The notes under the pieces are model-generated. The model did no database searches and was not told the DNA's origin. It worked only from the letters and a program-made list of their open reading frames with translations. DNA of 64,000 nucleotides from Acholoe squamosa (lineage: Eukaryota; Annelida; Polychaeta; Phyllodocida; Polynoidae). This document shows positions 48,031 through 59,211 of this stretch, piece after piece. A program made the translations under genes and the position numbers. The first letter of the stretch is position 1. Each line of letters opens with the position of its first letter. Location of the stretch: NCBI GenBank assembly GCA_949317995.1, contig OX439040.1, positions 27,444,030-27,508,029 of the forward strand. The letters are read 5' to 3'.

Positions 48031-48155
48031 TGCACTGTTGCACCACACTGCTGGCCCTTCTGACAGAAGAATACACTCCTCTGCCACACTGCTGGCTCCA
48101 TCTAGCAGGAGACTACACTGTTGCACCACACTGCTGGCTCCATCTAGCAGAAGAC
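48031..48155. repeat. Short tandem repeat, about 50-bp period, three units
   Basis: CACTGTTGCACCACACTGCT, GGCTCCATCTAGCAG and GAGACTACACTG segments recur three times. Confidence 0.8.
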
Positions 48156-48312
48156 AGGGTGATTAGACTTTTCGAAAGTGCCCAGCTTTGAAAGGTTTTG
48201 AAAATCCTTATTGTTGTCCTCTTTCACCCCCCAAAAAATAAGACAGATAATAATTCTAGCTGTACACTGTCAAATTTAGAAGCCTGTATCTCTGGTTCTA
48301 TTGATCACAGAC

Positions 48313-48654
48313 CAGGGGCATAGGAAAAAGGGGGGGGGCAGGGGAGCCTGGGCCCCCCAATCATAAAGAAGGTGGGGCCTGAGTATGTTTGGGCCCCCCA
48401 AAAATTTGCCAAGAATTCATAATAAATTGAACAAGGAACTAAAACTTTGCATCTCAAATTAGAATGGTAATAGTAATGGGATAAGGAAAATGAGGGCCTG
48501 GGCCCCAGATTAGATCTAAAATTCACCAAAAAGTACTTTTCTATACAAATTTCATATTGGGTATGTATAGGTGCTATTGCGCTTGAGCCAACAATTCAAG
48601 GTGGGGCCCCCACTGGGCCTCCCCCCCAATGAAGATTTGCTTCCTACGCCTCTG
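48313..48654. mobile_element. MITE with CAGGGGCATAGGAA ends
   Basis: Begins CAGGGGCATAGGAA and ends TTCCTACGCCTCTG, 342 bp, with inner GGGCCCCCCA-type runs. No coding. A SINE copy is inserted immediately after it. Confidence 0.75.
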
Positions 48655-48660
48655 TCAGAG

Positions 48661-48841
48661 CGGGCTTCCCTAGCCCACCTAAAAGGGTCTATTTCTCCTC
48701 TTTCCTTTCCACTTGGATGTGTTTGGTGCACATATGCGCGGGCACTGACACATTCCTCTGTGAAATTGTGTAATGTCGTTCTCACCATGAATATGACCTT
48801 AACTGTCGAAATGGCGTTAAACAGCTATTACTCACTCACTC
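48661..48841 (+). mobile_element. SINE-like element, copy 2
   Basis: Same 5' start (GGGCTTCCCTAGCCCACCTA) and ACTC tail as at 7277. The direct repeat CTCTGTCAGAG flanks both ends (48650-48660 and 48842-48852). Confidence 0.9.
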
Positions 48842-49138
48842 CTCTGTCAGAGACTTCTAACAAGAGCCATTAGAATCGTATTTTCATTCGGAGTCCAACA
48901 CCGCTTAGTTTGTTTACCTCAGACGCTCGCTTCTGCTCGTGCCGACTCGATTACTTCCAGTTGTATTTTCGCCCATCTCTCTGTCTGTTTTATAGTTTTC
49001 TTGTTGATTCTTGGTATGCCAATGGGTTATACCTTTTCACTGTATGTTCATAGTTCAGCTACCCTCAATATACCCACTGAAAAGTTGTCAGAACTACTGA
49101 AACTGAGGTCTAAAGTCAGCAGCTGCTGCTGCATCCCT

Positions 49139-49208
49139 GTGTGCCAGTGGGTGCATTCGGAAAATGATGTATGGGATCTATTGAATGCACCTACCCACTG
49201 GTGCACAT
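49139..49208. repeat. Short hairpin in intron
   Basis: GTGTGCCAGTGGGTGCATTC pairs with GAATGCACCTACCCACTGGT plus GCACAT, with small bulges. Confidence 0.7.
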
Positions 49209-49461
49209 GTGATACATAATGAATTAGTTTACTATGAAACACCCAGTAAAGAAACCTTTTCTAAAAGTGGGGCATGAGATTTATTGCAACAGTACTCGGT
49301 TTAGTATGACCGAGGATAATAGTTATTTTATAAATTAAGTCCAACAGTTACGGGAAGCTGTTGTCAGAAGAGTTAAGATGCAGAGCATTATAGCTTTAAA
49401 TAATTTCGCCACCATTGTTAAATGTAGTTATCTAGTATGATTATAAGGAAATGCAACTCAC

Positions 49462-49588
49462 CATCTTGTTCCAGTTTTTCCCTCTCAAGTTTGAAAAGGT
49501 ATCGCCTGACAAGACGTTGGAGAATGTCAACATAAGATGTTTCTGGAGCCTCGATGTTCAAGCTCTTACACACATTCTCCCGGCGGAT
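49462..49588 (-). CDS. TRPC channel, cassette 2 helix exon
   Basis: A 127-nt exon between acceptor TTTCTTCCGGCAG and donor G|GTGAGT. It starts in phase 0 (IRRENVCKSLNIEAPETS) and ends in phase 1, identical in length and phases to the exon at 56058-56184 and with 37 of 43 residues the same. The stretch YVDILQRLVRRYLFKLER is a basic amphipathic helix at the place where TRPC channels bind calmodulin and IP3 receptor; the LVxRY core is typical. Phase 0 fits the end of the last common exon at 62093 (QTFIK). Splicing there instead of to 56184 would skip all of cassette 1. No disabling change is seen. Confidence 0.88.
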
Positions 49589-52500
49589 CTGCCGGAAGAA
49601 ATATGAGGACATTATTAAGAAAATGGCTGTACAATGACTTCTCACATTACATTCATTGCAGCAATGAGGTCAAAAAATGTTTGCATATGATAAATAAGAC
49701 CTGGTTGTGTATACTTTGTAAGCATTGATAGTTTTTCTGGTGCAATAATTTGATTAAAAAAGGCTTGTGTAGCAAATAATATAACAGACATATATGTACA
49801 ATAACATTTAACATCGTGTCAGTACTGTTTTATGCTAACTATAACTAGGTCTAGTATGTCTAGTATGTTATTAGGTGAATGTGTTATAAATCATGTTACA
49901 GTGGTTGAACTTTAGACTAGAGCTATAGAACATTCATTCAAGTACTTAACAATAATGTTAGTTAACGTAACGTGTTATACAGTTCATATGATGATACCTC
50001 ACATCTATATCACTATATTAGGTATCGCAACATTGAATATGCATATATTTCATGAATTTTAATTATTACATAGATCACCTATATATATGTAATGAAAGAG
50101 GAGAAAGGATTCATTAATCTAGAGCTACATATATGCAGAGTCACGCAGGAGAAAGAGCAATAATTGATACCAGGCAAACTTACACATATAGGACACAAGA
50201 TGGAATATCTGATTCACCAATAAATAATTACAAAATTCAATGGCATGCTTCTTTTGAAATAATACAATTAATAGTTGGCATCCTGTTGTTGTATGGAAAC
50301 CTATAAGAGACATTTGATCTCCAAAACAAGGCTGATATGTATATCAATAGATATAATTTTCATGATGTTATAAACATGAAAATTAGAATAATAATGAAAT
50401 GCCCGGTCTTTGAAAAAAATGAATGACAATGACAGAAAGTGCTGAGTTTACATTTTTTTTCAAAATATTTTCCTCGAGTCAGGAAAAGTTATAAGGAAGA
50501 AAGGACGCACGACCGATCGAGGGGAATCGCCAAGTGTACAAAACTGAAATCAGTTCTCAAAATGTCTATCATCTCCAGAATGTTGTGCCATAAGGCCAAG
50601 GGTGGGACATCTTGTGTAAAAGTTAAGAGCCTCCATAATGAGGAGGGAATAAACTTGGAACTAAAGTTGTGTGTAGAACGGGCCTGCAGTCTGAGATATT
50701 GTGGTTTGAGTAGCACCCAAATTCGCCTCATAGAAGCAGAGCTCCACTCAGGCAGAATGAGAGATGTTCTACACACATCTCTAGATGCCTAGTGATGTGA
50801 AATGCTCCAGTAGCATACAAGGGTAGACACCATGAAGGGCCATGTGTTAGTGCAATGGGTCACACGACATGCGTTTTGGTGCCTCGGGCGGCCTAACTAC
50901 AACAGACGACTGACACATCAGAAACTCTTGACAATCATGCCACAGTTCCATGAACCTAGACAATTTGTCGCTTTCCAAAATCATATCATATCCTTCTCTA
51001 ACAAAATTCAAATGTTCATTCGCTATAGACAAGACTCGACACAACGGTGACATACATTGACTGGCACGGTTGTGCAGAATGTATGGTCACAATCACAATA
51101 CCAATAAAAAAAAAAGCATCATTGTCCGAACAAAGTATTGTTTTTATTTGCTATCACAGAGCCCTAATACCTTGTTTACATACATATGTATATGCATGTT
51201 TGGGTCTACAATGGAAAGTACTACATTCATGGAGTATGTCACTGACTATATAAAAATCTAGAGAATATTGGGCACATACATGTAAATAATATCGAATACA
51301 CATACATGTACAGATATGTGTGTTTCTGATTACTACAAGTAGTGAACGCGTTACTTACATCCAAGGTCTTCCTCTTCTTGTGTTCAGGATAACTATGCTG
51401 TGCTTTCTTTGTACGGAAGCATCATCTCCATTCTTTCACTATTTTGTCTATAAAGTGTGGGTGCCTCATTACAAGCTACTGGGGATGGCGGATATCTAGA
51501 CAATTGTTGATACCTGTATACCTGTCATGCCGTACCTAGTTGACACAGGCCACTAAGAGGAGGGGCCAGGTAGTCCCCTGTTAGGACAAGCTCTCTCTTG
51601 CCCGGAAAGTATGCTACCTAGGCATGAGAAGAGGGGGACAGGCAGGCCCCAATTTAGGACAGACTCATCCTTGACAGATTTGGCACTCAAAAGTAAAGAG
51701 TAAACACAAATCTGATCCCCCACGGTGGACGTAGGATTGAACAAGAAGACCAGAGAGGAAAAGGTGGTTTAACTTGTAAATTTGGATTGTCTCAGCTTGA
51801 GTGGTGCTGACCGAATGCAGTGTCATCGGAATGTGGATTCATTTATATGTCCTATTTGTTTGCATTTAAAATAGTGAAGTTATGTGGACTTTTTTTTCTA
51901 TGAAGTTTCCTGTTTAGAAATATTGATTAGGCACTAATCTACCAGACTAGACGTCTCTTCAAACGATGAGATATTGAACTCCCTCCCCTAGAGAAGGATC
52001 TACCAAAATATTGAATAAACTAGACTTGAGGCAATGTTTGTAAAGAAATATCTAATGATCAACTTCAATCTTTAATTAAGTTTATAGGTGGAATTACATA
52101 ATAAGGTACTACTAGGTATATCCTGTAGCGATTATCATTGACTGCATATATGTGGAACATTGTGGTCTGCATAGATAGTCTGGTTGCTGTCAATATAAGT
52201 GTTTGTATTGCCCTTGTCATTGCTGAGTAAGGTCCAGTTTCTACACTATAAACTTTTGTCAGGGAAACTGTAGTAACAACCCTAGGCTGGAGCCAACAAG
52301 AAAATAGAGATGCTCATATTATCTTTTCACAGATATATCTCGCTCTGAAAACAGTCATCCTTTGGCTGAATATTATTTACAGCATGAAAGATCACACGCA
52401 CATGTCTTATGTACTATCGATGTAACTTTTGTCACTTAGAAAAAGATGGGGGCGAGGTGGGCAAAATACTTACATCGGGGTGATTTTATAATAACATCTG

Positions 52501-53592
52501 AACTTAATTAGTACCATTCACTCTCTTCCTCCGATTAAGATGAACGCCATATAATACAAAGTCATGGTTGTGTGAATAAAAGGCCTTTGGTTGCAGTGAC
52601 TTCAATACCATATGACATGTTATACTTTATCGTGAAACTGGGTAAGTACTTATCATCAAACGACTTGGGGGGAGGGACAGGCCTGTTTGCTGCGAACAAC
52701 TGGCCTTGACACCTTGACACACAGTACAGAGGAACACGTCGATGGAACAGGGATGAAAAGAACACATCCAACAACAATGAGAATCAAAAATCGCACATAG
52801 AATCGTATCGATGAAGAATGGATGATGGGAAGTCGAGTAAGGAAACGTTGACGTCATTTTGAAACTGGACAAAGGACCCATCACAAGTTACGTGAGACAT
52901 TAATCGACCCATTGAGGCTGTTTGGTGTGAAGAGTGTCGTCTTCCACCATTCAGTATAGATCTTCTAGTCACATCATCATTGGCAGTACCCTGTGTTGGG
53001 AGTTTACTAGGGCCTATCCTAATGTGTATAGCATTTTCTATCTAGTTGAGGCACTGCTTAGACTGTGAAGCCATGGGTAGATTTGTCCTCCTTCATGACT
53101 TGACCAAACATCTCGGGGCCATCGTAGAGGACTTGGAGCCTGTGATATCCCAGTGGGGTGAAACTTTCTGAGTGGGTCTCGTAGTCAAGATTACCGAAGA
53201 AACTACTGTATGTGCCTCCATACCTTCTTGGTGATTACTGACGTCAAATGTTGTTAAAGGAGTCAAGTTGCCGACCAGGCATTTTCTGTTGTGCTACCTG
53301 CTCCTCTATCAAAGATATCCAACACTCCAAGTACCAAGACAGCGGGAAGCGGTGTTAGGTGGAGGTGGTATCAGAACCTGCAGTATTACAGCCCCAGAGG
53401 CATGGCATCTGCCATGACATATCCAAGCTTTGATGAATTTTCTTCATCATTATCATTTTACATTATCTTTACTAGAGGGCCAAAGCCCTACCCGTATCAT
53501 TGAAACTGATCCAAACTGCATGATGCGTGAAATCATACATCCATTAAGCATAAGCTCTCAAAATGCGACTTAATGTGCTACTTCACGGTATG
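49589..53592. other. 3' flank of cassette 1 and intron leading to cassette 2
   Basis: No further exon recognised. If cassette 1 is used, its 3' UTR and poly(A) site lie here. Minus-strand candidates are an ATTAAA near 52069 and an AATAAA near 51140, neither convincing by position. The frames at 50439-50792 (both strands) overlap and lack splice support. Confidence 0.5.
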
Positions 53593-54092
53593 CTACACAG
53601 ATGTGTTGTCCATTTCGATAATGGAGCGCTCAGTAGAGCGCTTTCGTGGTGGGGCGGCGATAGAGAATGTGTTTTGCTGCTGCTTGTGGAAGTGGATGCT
53701 GAGTGCTCGCACCTCCTCCTGGATGGACGAGAGGCACGTGACGACGGTGGAGAGCGCTTTCTGGTTCTCCGACATGACGCGGCGGATATGCTCCACATCG
53801 TCCTTCATGCGCTCCTCGTCCTTGGCAGCTGCCTGGATGTGCTGCAGGCGCACGTCAAGCAGACGCAGAGTGCGCGCGATGGCGTCCAGCTGGGGGATGG
53901 AGAGCAGCTGCACCTGCGTGCCAGCTGGGGGTTGGTGGTGGGAGACGGACGGACGCCGCGACCGGTTCTGGCGCGACCCACCTCGCATGCTCATGCGCCT
54001 GCGCAGTCCACCTTGCAGGCTGCCGCCTGTGTCTTCCTGAGGAGGTGGCGGTGGGGCTAAGTGACGGTGATGATCATCCGGGTCTTCTGAGT
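53593..54092 (-). CDS. TRPC channel, cassette 1 terminal coding exon
   Basis: The acceptor TTCTTGGCTTGCAG opens a 500-nt exon ending in TAG at 53593-53595. The first two bases complete an Asp codon from the previous exon. Order: acidic/His start (SEDPDDHHRH), a proline run (PPPPPQ), LRRRMSMRGG with an RRMS PKA-type site, an Arg/Ser/Pro linker, then a conserved helical part (IPQLDAIARTLRLLDVRL, AAAKDEERMKDD) and the end MDNTSV, whose T-x-V is a class I PDZ ligand form. It is GC-rich and intact. Only about 294 bp of intron separates it from the linker exon, against 2 kb in cassette 2. Frames on the opposite strand are shadows. Confidence 0.88.
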
Positions 54093-54386
54093 CTGCAAGC
54101 CAAGAAGGCAACAATTGAACAGCAAGAGCATCAGCGCATTAGTCAAATGTATTGTCCACAAAGAGCGCTGGGAATTTGTAAAACAACTAATGCACCCCCC
54201 ATGTTTCCATGACCACAGTTTACACGCAGAAATTCCAAGAAGAATTGACATTATTTTGTGACATGGGACATCATCTGTGCAGGTCTGTTATCTGACAAGG
54301 AGTTTAATCTTATACCGACTTAGCAGGATTGATTATCAGCAGATCAAATTATTCCAACTAATCATAAAACTATAGGGTGGACCCAC

Positions 54387-54479
54387 CTGCAAAAGCTGGC
54401 TCAGTTGATACTGTTGTTGTTTTAACTTCGGTTGTATTAGCAAAGATGCTATCAGCACCTAGTTGTACACCCTCCTTAC
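54387..54479 (-). CDS. TRPC channel, cassette 1 linker exon
   Basis: A 93-nt exon between acceptor TTATTTTTCTTCAAG and donor G|GTGGGT, starting with two bases of a split codon and ending in phase 1. It encodes GKEGVQLGADSIFANTT, then EVKTTTVSTEPAFA, a Thr-rich linker. It matches the exon at 41559-41639 at both ends and in the middle but is four codons longer. Both the AAG acceptor and the GTGGGT donor are weaker than average, which would suit regulated use. Confidence 0.82.
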
Positions 54480-54520
54480 CTTGAAGAAAAATAAGATATT
54501 CCATAAGTATGTGGCCAATA

Positions 54521-55832
54521 ATATACGAACGAGGGCCTCCTGCGTATAGGGCCACTATACGCACGAGGAAAAGGTGGTCACAGGACTACATCCTTATGAG
54601 GTGGTCACAGGACTGCACGAGGAAAGGGTAGCCACAGGACTACATCCTTATGGGGTAGTCACAGGACTGCACGAGGAAAGGGTGGTCACAGGACAACACA
54701 AGGAAATGGTGGTCACAGGACTGCATGAGGAATGGGCCTGGGGGAATGGGTGGTCACAGGACAACCTGAGTTAGGGGTGGTCACAGGACAAAACGAGGAA
54801 GATGTGGTCACACGACAACCTGAGTTAGGGATGGTCACAGGACAACATGAAGAAAGGGTGGTCATAGGACTGCATGAGGAATGGGTGGTCAAAGGACAAA
54901 ACCAGGAATGGGTGGTTACAGGACAACACGAGGGAGGGGTGGTCACAAGACAAAATTGCTATGTAGCATTTTGGTATAGTGTTTATTGGGCTGTGACCAC
55001 CCCTGTGTTTATGTCCTGTGACCACCCCTCCTTTTGTATCCTGTAACCGGGCTTCCCTAGCCCACTTAAAAGGGTCTATTTCTCCTCTTTCCTATCCCCA
55101 CGGGATGTGTGTGGTGCACATATGCTCGGGCACTGACACATTCCCCTGTGAAATTGTGTAATGTAGTTCTTGCCATGAATATGACCTTAGCTGTCGAAAT
55201 GGCGTTAAACATCTATTACTCACTCACTCCCTAGCCCACTTAAAAGGGTCTACTTGTCATCTTTCCTATCCCTTCAGGATGTGTGAGGTGCACATATGCG
55301 CGGGCACCGACACATTCACCCTGTGAAATTTGTAATGTAGTTCTTGCCATGAATATGACCTTAGCTGTCGAAATGGCGTTAAACATCTATTACTCACTCA
55401 CTCCCTTGCCCACTTAAAAGGGTCTACTTGTCATCTTTCCTATCCCCTCAGGATGTGTGAGGTGCACATATGTGCGGGCACCGACACATTCCCCCTGTGA
55501 AATTTGTAATGTAGTTCTTGCCATGAATATGACCTTAGTTGTCAAATGGCGTTAAACATCTATTACTCACTCACTCACTTGTATCCTGTAACCACCCCTC
55601 CCTGTGTGTCCTGTAACCACCCCTCACTGTGTGTCCTGTAACCACCCCTCCCTGTGTGTCCTGTAACCACCCCTCCTTGTGTGTCCTGTAACCACCCCTT
55701 CCTGTGTGTCCTGTAACACCCCCCCCCCCCCCCCCTAGTTGTCCTGTGAGGACCCTTATCATTGTTGTCCTGTGACCTCCTTTTCCTCATGCATACAGTG
55801 GCACTCCACGCACGAGGGGCTCGTTCGTATAT
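54521..55832. mobile_element. Foldback element in cassette 1 intron
   Basis: The left end (ATATACGAACGAGGGCCTCC) is inverted at the right end (GGGGCTCGTTCGTATAT). The left arm holds GTGGTCACAGGAC-type tandem units (54585-54955) and the right arm the complementary GTCCTGTAACCACCCCTC units (55005-55048 and 55580-55740). A SINE trimer lies in the middle. Open frames in the arms are repeat translations. Confidence 0.8.
55049..55578 (+). mobile_element. SINE-like element, tandem trimer (copies 3-5)
   Basis: Three units (55049-55229, 55230-55404 and 55405-55578) are joined tail to head: each ACTC tail runs straight into CCTAGCCC or CCTTGCCC of the next. Only one direct repeat, TTGTATCCTGTAACC, flanks the whole trimer (55034-55048 and 55579-55593). 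Units 2 and 3 lack the first six or seven bases. Confidence 0.9.
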
Positions 55833-56057
55833 CGCTGGGCTTAGTATGTATGTACAATAACATTGCTAAAAGATTAAGCGACAGTTAATCATTAGGTTAT
55901 GGAAAATAATGTATTATGATAAAAATATGAGGTTTCCTTACTTTACCCATATACTTCAAGATTATTTGCTGAAATAACACCATGTTCGCATTAGTAAACC
56001 AATCTCAAAGATCCCATTTAATGAGAGTTTTCTTTTGGCATAGATACACATACATAC

Positions 56058-56184
56058 CATCATTCTCCAGTTTTTGCCGTTCTAGTTTGAAGAGGTAACG
56101 ACGAACAAGGCGCTGCAGGATATCCACATAGGACGTCTCTGGAGTCTCTATATTGAGATTCTGGCACACATTTTCTCTGCGTTT
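56058..56184 (-). CDS. TRPC channel, cassette 1 helix exon
   Basis: A 127-nt exon between acceptor TTAATTCTTTCAG and donor G|GTATGT. It starts in phase 0 (KRRENVCQNLNIETPETS) and ends in phase 1. It contains YVDILQRLVRRYLFKLER, the calmodulin/IP3R-binding-like amphipathic helix of TRPC tails. It joins in frame to the exon at 62093-62299. Differences from cassette 2 are confined to six positions, mostly in the first half and at the very end, so the helix itself is almost unchanged. Intact and clearly under constraint. Confidence 0.9.
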
Positions 56185-59100
56185 CTGAAAGAATTAAGAT
56201 TCTTGCTAATGAAGTTGTGAAACCTTACTCAAATATCATAGGTATGCACAGCACAGCATACCTCCCATCCTGCCCAACCGTTGGGCTTCAGACTAGAACG
56301 CGCCATTATCCTTCAATGAACGTGGTTTGTGCATTGTTGCCAGTTGTTTTTGTTTCTTTCTCCTTTTCTCTCATTTTTGTCGTTAATCCTTGTCGTAAAA
56401 GGATATCACAAACATGTTACCTAGACATGTTACAGACTGGCAAGTCAAGGCTGTGGCTACAAAAAGGCATCCACAGTTCGTGAGTCGATAGAATGCAAAG
56501 TAAAGCTGAGAAAAGAATTGAAAATGCACCTCAACCTCTCGGAATATGGCAAGAAGTACATTTATGTGTTATTTTCCCAAACATTTTAGACATGCCGTTT
56601 ATGGGTTTGAGACAAAGGTGGTGAATGCCCAGATTTAATTGAATGCATCCTATATGTATAAGTTTATCATGTAAGTGGAAGCCATCTATTCTAAATTTGA
56701 TTGGAGTCTATTGAAACTCTAGGTCTCAGAAACGCAATTAGCAAATCTATATAATGCAATAAAGCGTTTATGTAAATTATCAATGCCACATCTAGAAATA
56801 CAGCTAAAGAGCAAAAGCTAGCTAGAAAAATGTTGTGGGCGCTTAACTTTGTACACATAGAATGTTGTGTACAATGGCAAAATGACGCAGTCCGTACAAA
56901 AATGGTCAAACTAACAAAATTTGAGATTATTCAAAAATAAGGTTTTACTGCCTAGAATTATTTTTAGTACTACAGGGCTTTGATTGTATTTTTGACGGTC
57001 TAATGTGAACATCAAATGAACCTGCTGCTTAATGTTTGAAGTGGCTGTTTGATTGTTAGGGTATGGATGTTCGGGTTTGAATTGTTACCTCTACTCAATG
57101 AAACATGTATATCTATAATGGATTCATAGTAGACTTCTGTATTATCTGTGTTATTTGAGATGGACAGTTTTTCACTTGCCATGGCACATTGGGGAGTCGC
57201 GCTACCTAATTTTATTTACATCTCTTACAAGCTGTCGAAAGAGAAACGGTAAAAAGGAAGAAGGATATTTTAACAAAGCATCAAATCAGAGAAGACACTT
57301 TGTTTTCACCAAAAGTGTCAGGTTTGAAACAGAAAAAATGAGAATCAAAAACAAACTCCAAGCTCAGAAACTGATCCAAAGCAAACCTAAAAGTAAACAA
57401 GGAAGTACCCTTAGGAGAGAATCATATTGTATGCAAGAAATATCTTCAAAAGGGGTAAAGATGAAAATGCAGCATTAACTCCAGGAAAGAAGTAAAATCT
57501 ATGAATGTCCTGTGGTCTTGTTACACACTCCTTACCTGAGTAGAGGGCTTGTTATGAGTAAAGTTTGGAAAACTTCTTGATCAGTAACGAAGGAACAAAA
57601 TGAGGCTAGTGAACATGAAAAAAGGTTGATATGAAGTTGTATATATGGTCATAAAGCAAAATGTCCAAAGAATGAATGGTGTCAAGAAGTTTAAAGTGTA
57701 TAATATTATAGTGGGGTTCCTGAGAGGTAGATTTGACAACTAAGGATGTCTGGTGTATTACCAGTGCAGCCTGGACTCACAGAGCCAGGAAGTACTCAAC
57801 TGATAATAATGTATTACTGAATTGGTTGGTACAAGGGTTGATGTGACAAAATAAATGAACCAAAAGTCCCATTGCCACCTGACTTGACCATATAGCGCCC
57901 GAGGCAGTAAGGCATGAAGTATGTGAGGGGTGATGAGGTAGGGATAAAACAGAAATCTTCCATGACCTCAGTTAGTGGGATATTCACTTTCACTATCATG
58001 CAGGCCAAGATTGGTATTAACGTGGGAAGGGGCAGAAAGTGCACAGGCCTCTCAGAAAAGGCAATATTGATCAGTCAAATCTTGTGCCATCATGGAACTG
58101 TGCAACAAGGAGGCTTAATACTCATCAATCCAATCCAGAACGGAGCAAGATAAAGTATCCAAGGCTCATACCAGGTGTTCAAATGTGGGTCAGTACATAG
58201 CATTGTGTGATAGTTGGGGTTGATGGGCTTCAGAAAATCAAAAGAAATTGTAACCATAGAAACCGACATTCTGATGGAAAAGGTGGTGGTGTTTCATATC
58301 TTACTCTTGCTTTGCTAACATTCAGCGGTCTGGGCCGTTCCTTGGTATCCCCCTACAGGAAACACAAAGTATCCAGCCACATTAACAGGCGCACTGCTCA
58401 GCTAACTGCACCATCAAAAGCAATAGGAATGCTGGTGAAAGCAGTCATTTTAAAATACGCTTATTTTCGACGTGTGTTATGGAGGATATCCATGATAGAT
58501 ACATTAAAAACTGCTTCCCTTATCATGGGCTAAAATAATTGACCTGATGAAACTTATTGCTATACAAATCGTAAAATTTGTTTTAAAAGTTAACAGATTC
58601 CTGCTGAGATTCCTTTTGTCCTATGCAATGAGGAAAGGGAGGGAAGGTTGCCACTGGTCCTTACAGCTGATCAATCCCCCAGAAAGTCACACGAACGGAT
58701 GAGAAACATAATAAAGAGGATATATTATTGTTTTCTGATAACATATTTTTCTTTCAGATTTAAGTCGAAATTTTGGACCACTATAGGCGAGTAATCAAAT
58801 GTGAATTAAAAATCTAGTTATACATGAAAATGAAGGAATACATAGATAGCAAGGTCGGGTGAAATATGAGGATCGTAAATACTGAGGGAATCAAGTATGG
58901 TGAGTCAAATAGAAGCATGTTTCTATAATTTACAAACCTGTTGGACATACCTTTATATATGTATTACTTACAAACATTTGTTGTCATTTGTCAACTTTAT
59001 ATTCATTGTTAGTCATGTACTTCAACAAATAGTAGGCCTGTAGTCGACTAAAGCGTTGTTTCCGCACAGTAGACGTCAATGAGGTGAAATTGTTCATCAG

Positions 59101-59211
59101 ACTACTTTCATATCTAAATTTGGAGACCAGTTTGGAATCTTTTCAGTAGTCTGCACAATCAGTCATATGTCAAAAGTAGATGATGTAGTCTTATCAGACA
59201 TAGTTTGAAAG
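56185..59211. other. Intron sequence of the channel gene
   Basis: No additional exon recognised. The plus-strand frames at 57155-57478 and 58207-58533 have no domain or splice support. Confidence 0.5.

Noticed and set aside
50439-50792. 117-codon plus-strand ORF with an overlapping 95-codon minus-strand ORF
   Set aside because: No recognised domain and no splice support; both strands open over the same bases by chance. It lies in the channel's 3' flank or intron.
53563-54060. Long plus-strand frames over the cassette 1 terminal exon
   Set aside because: They lie opposite a well-supported minus-strand exon with conserved paralogue; GC-rich antisense shadows. The same holds for plus-strand frames at 39296-39646.
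57155-58533. Lys/Arg-rich plus-strand ORFs in the channel intron
   Set aside because: Low complexity, no domain, no splice borders.
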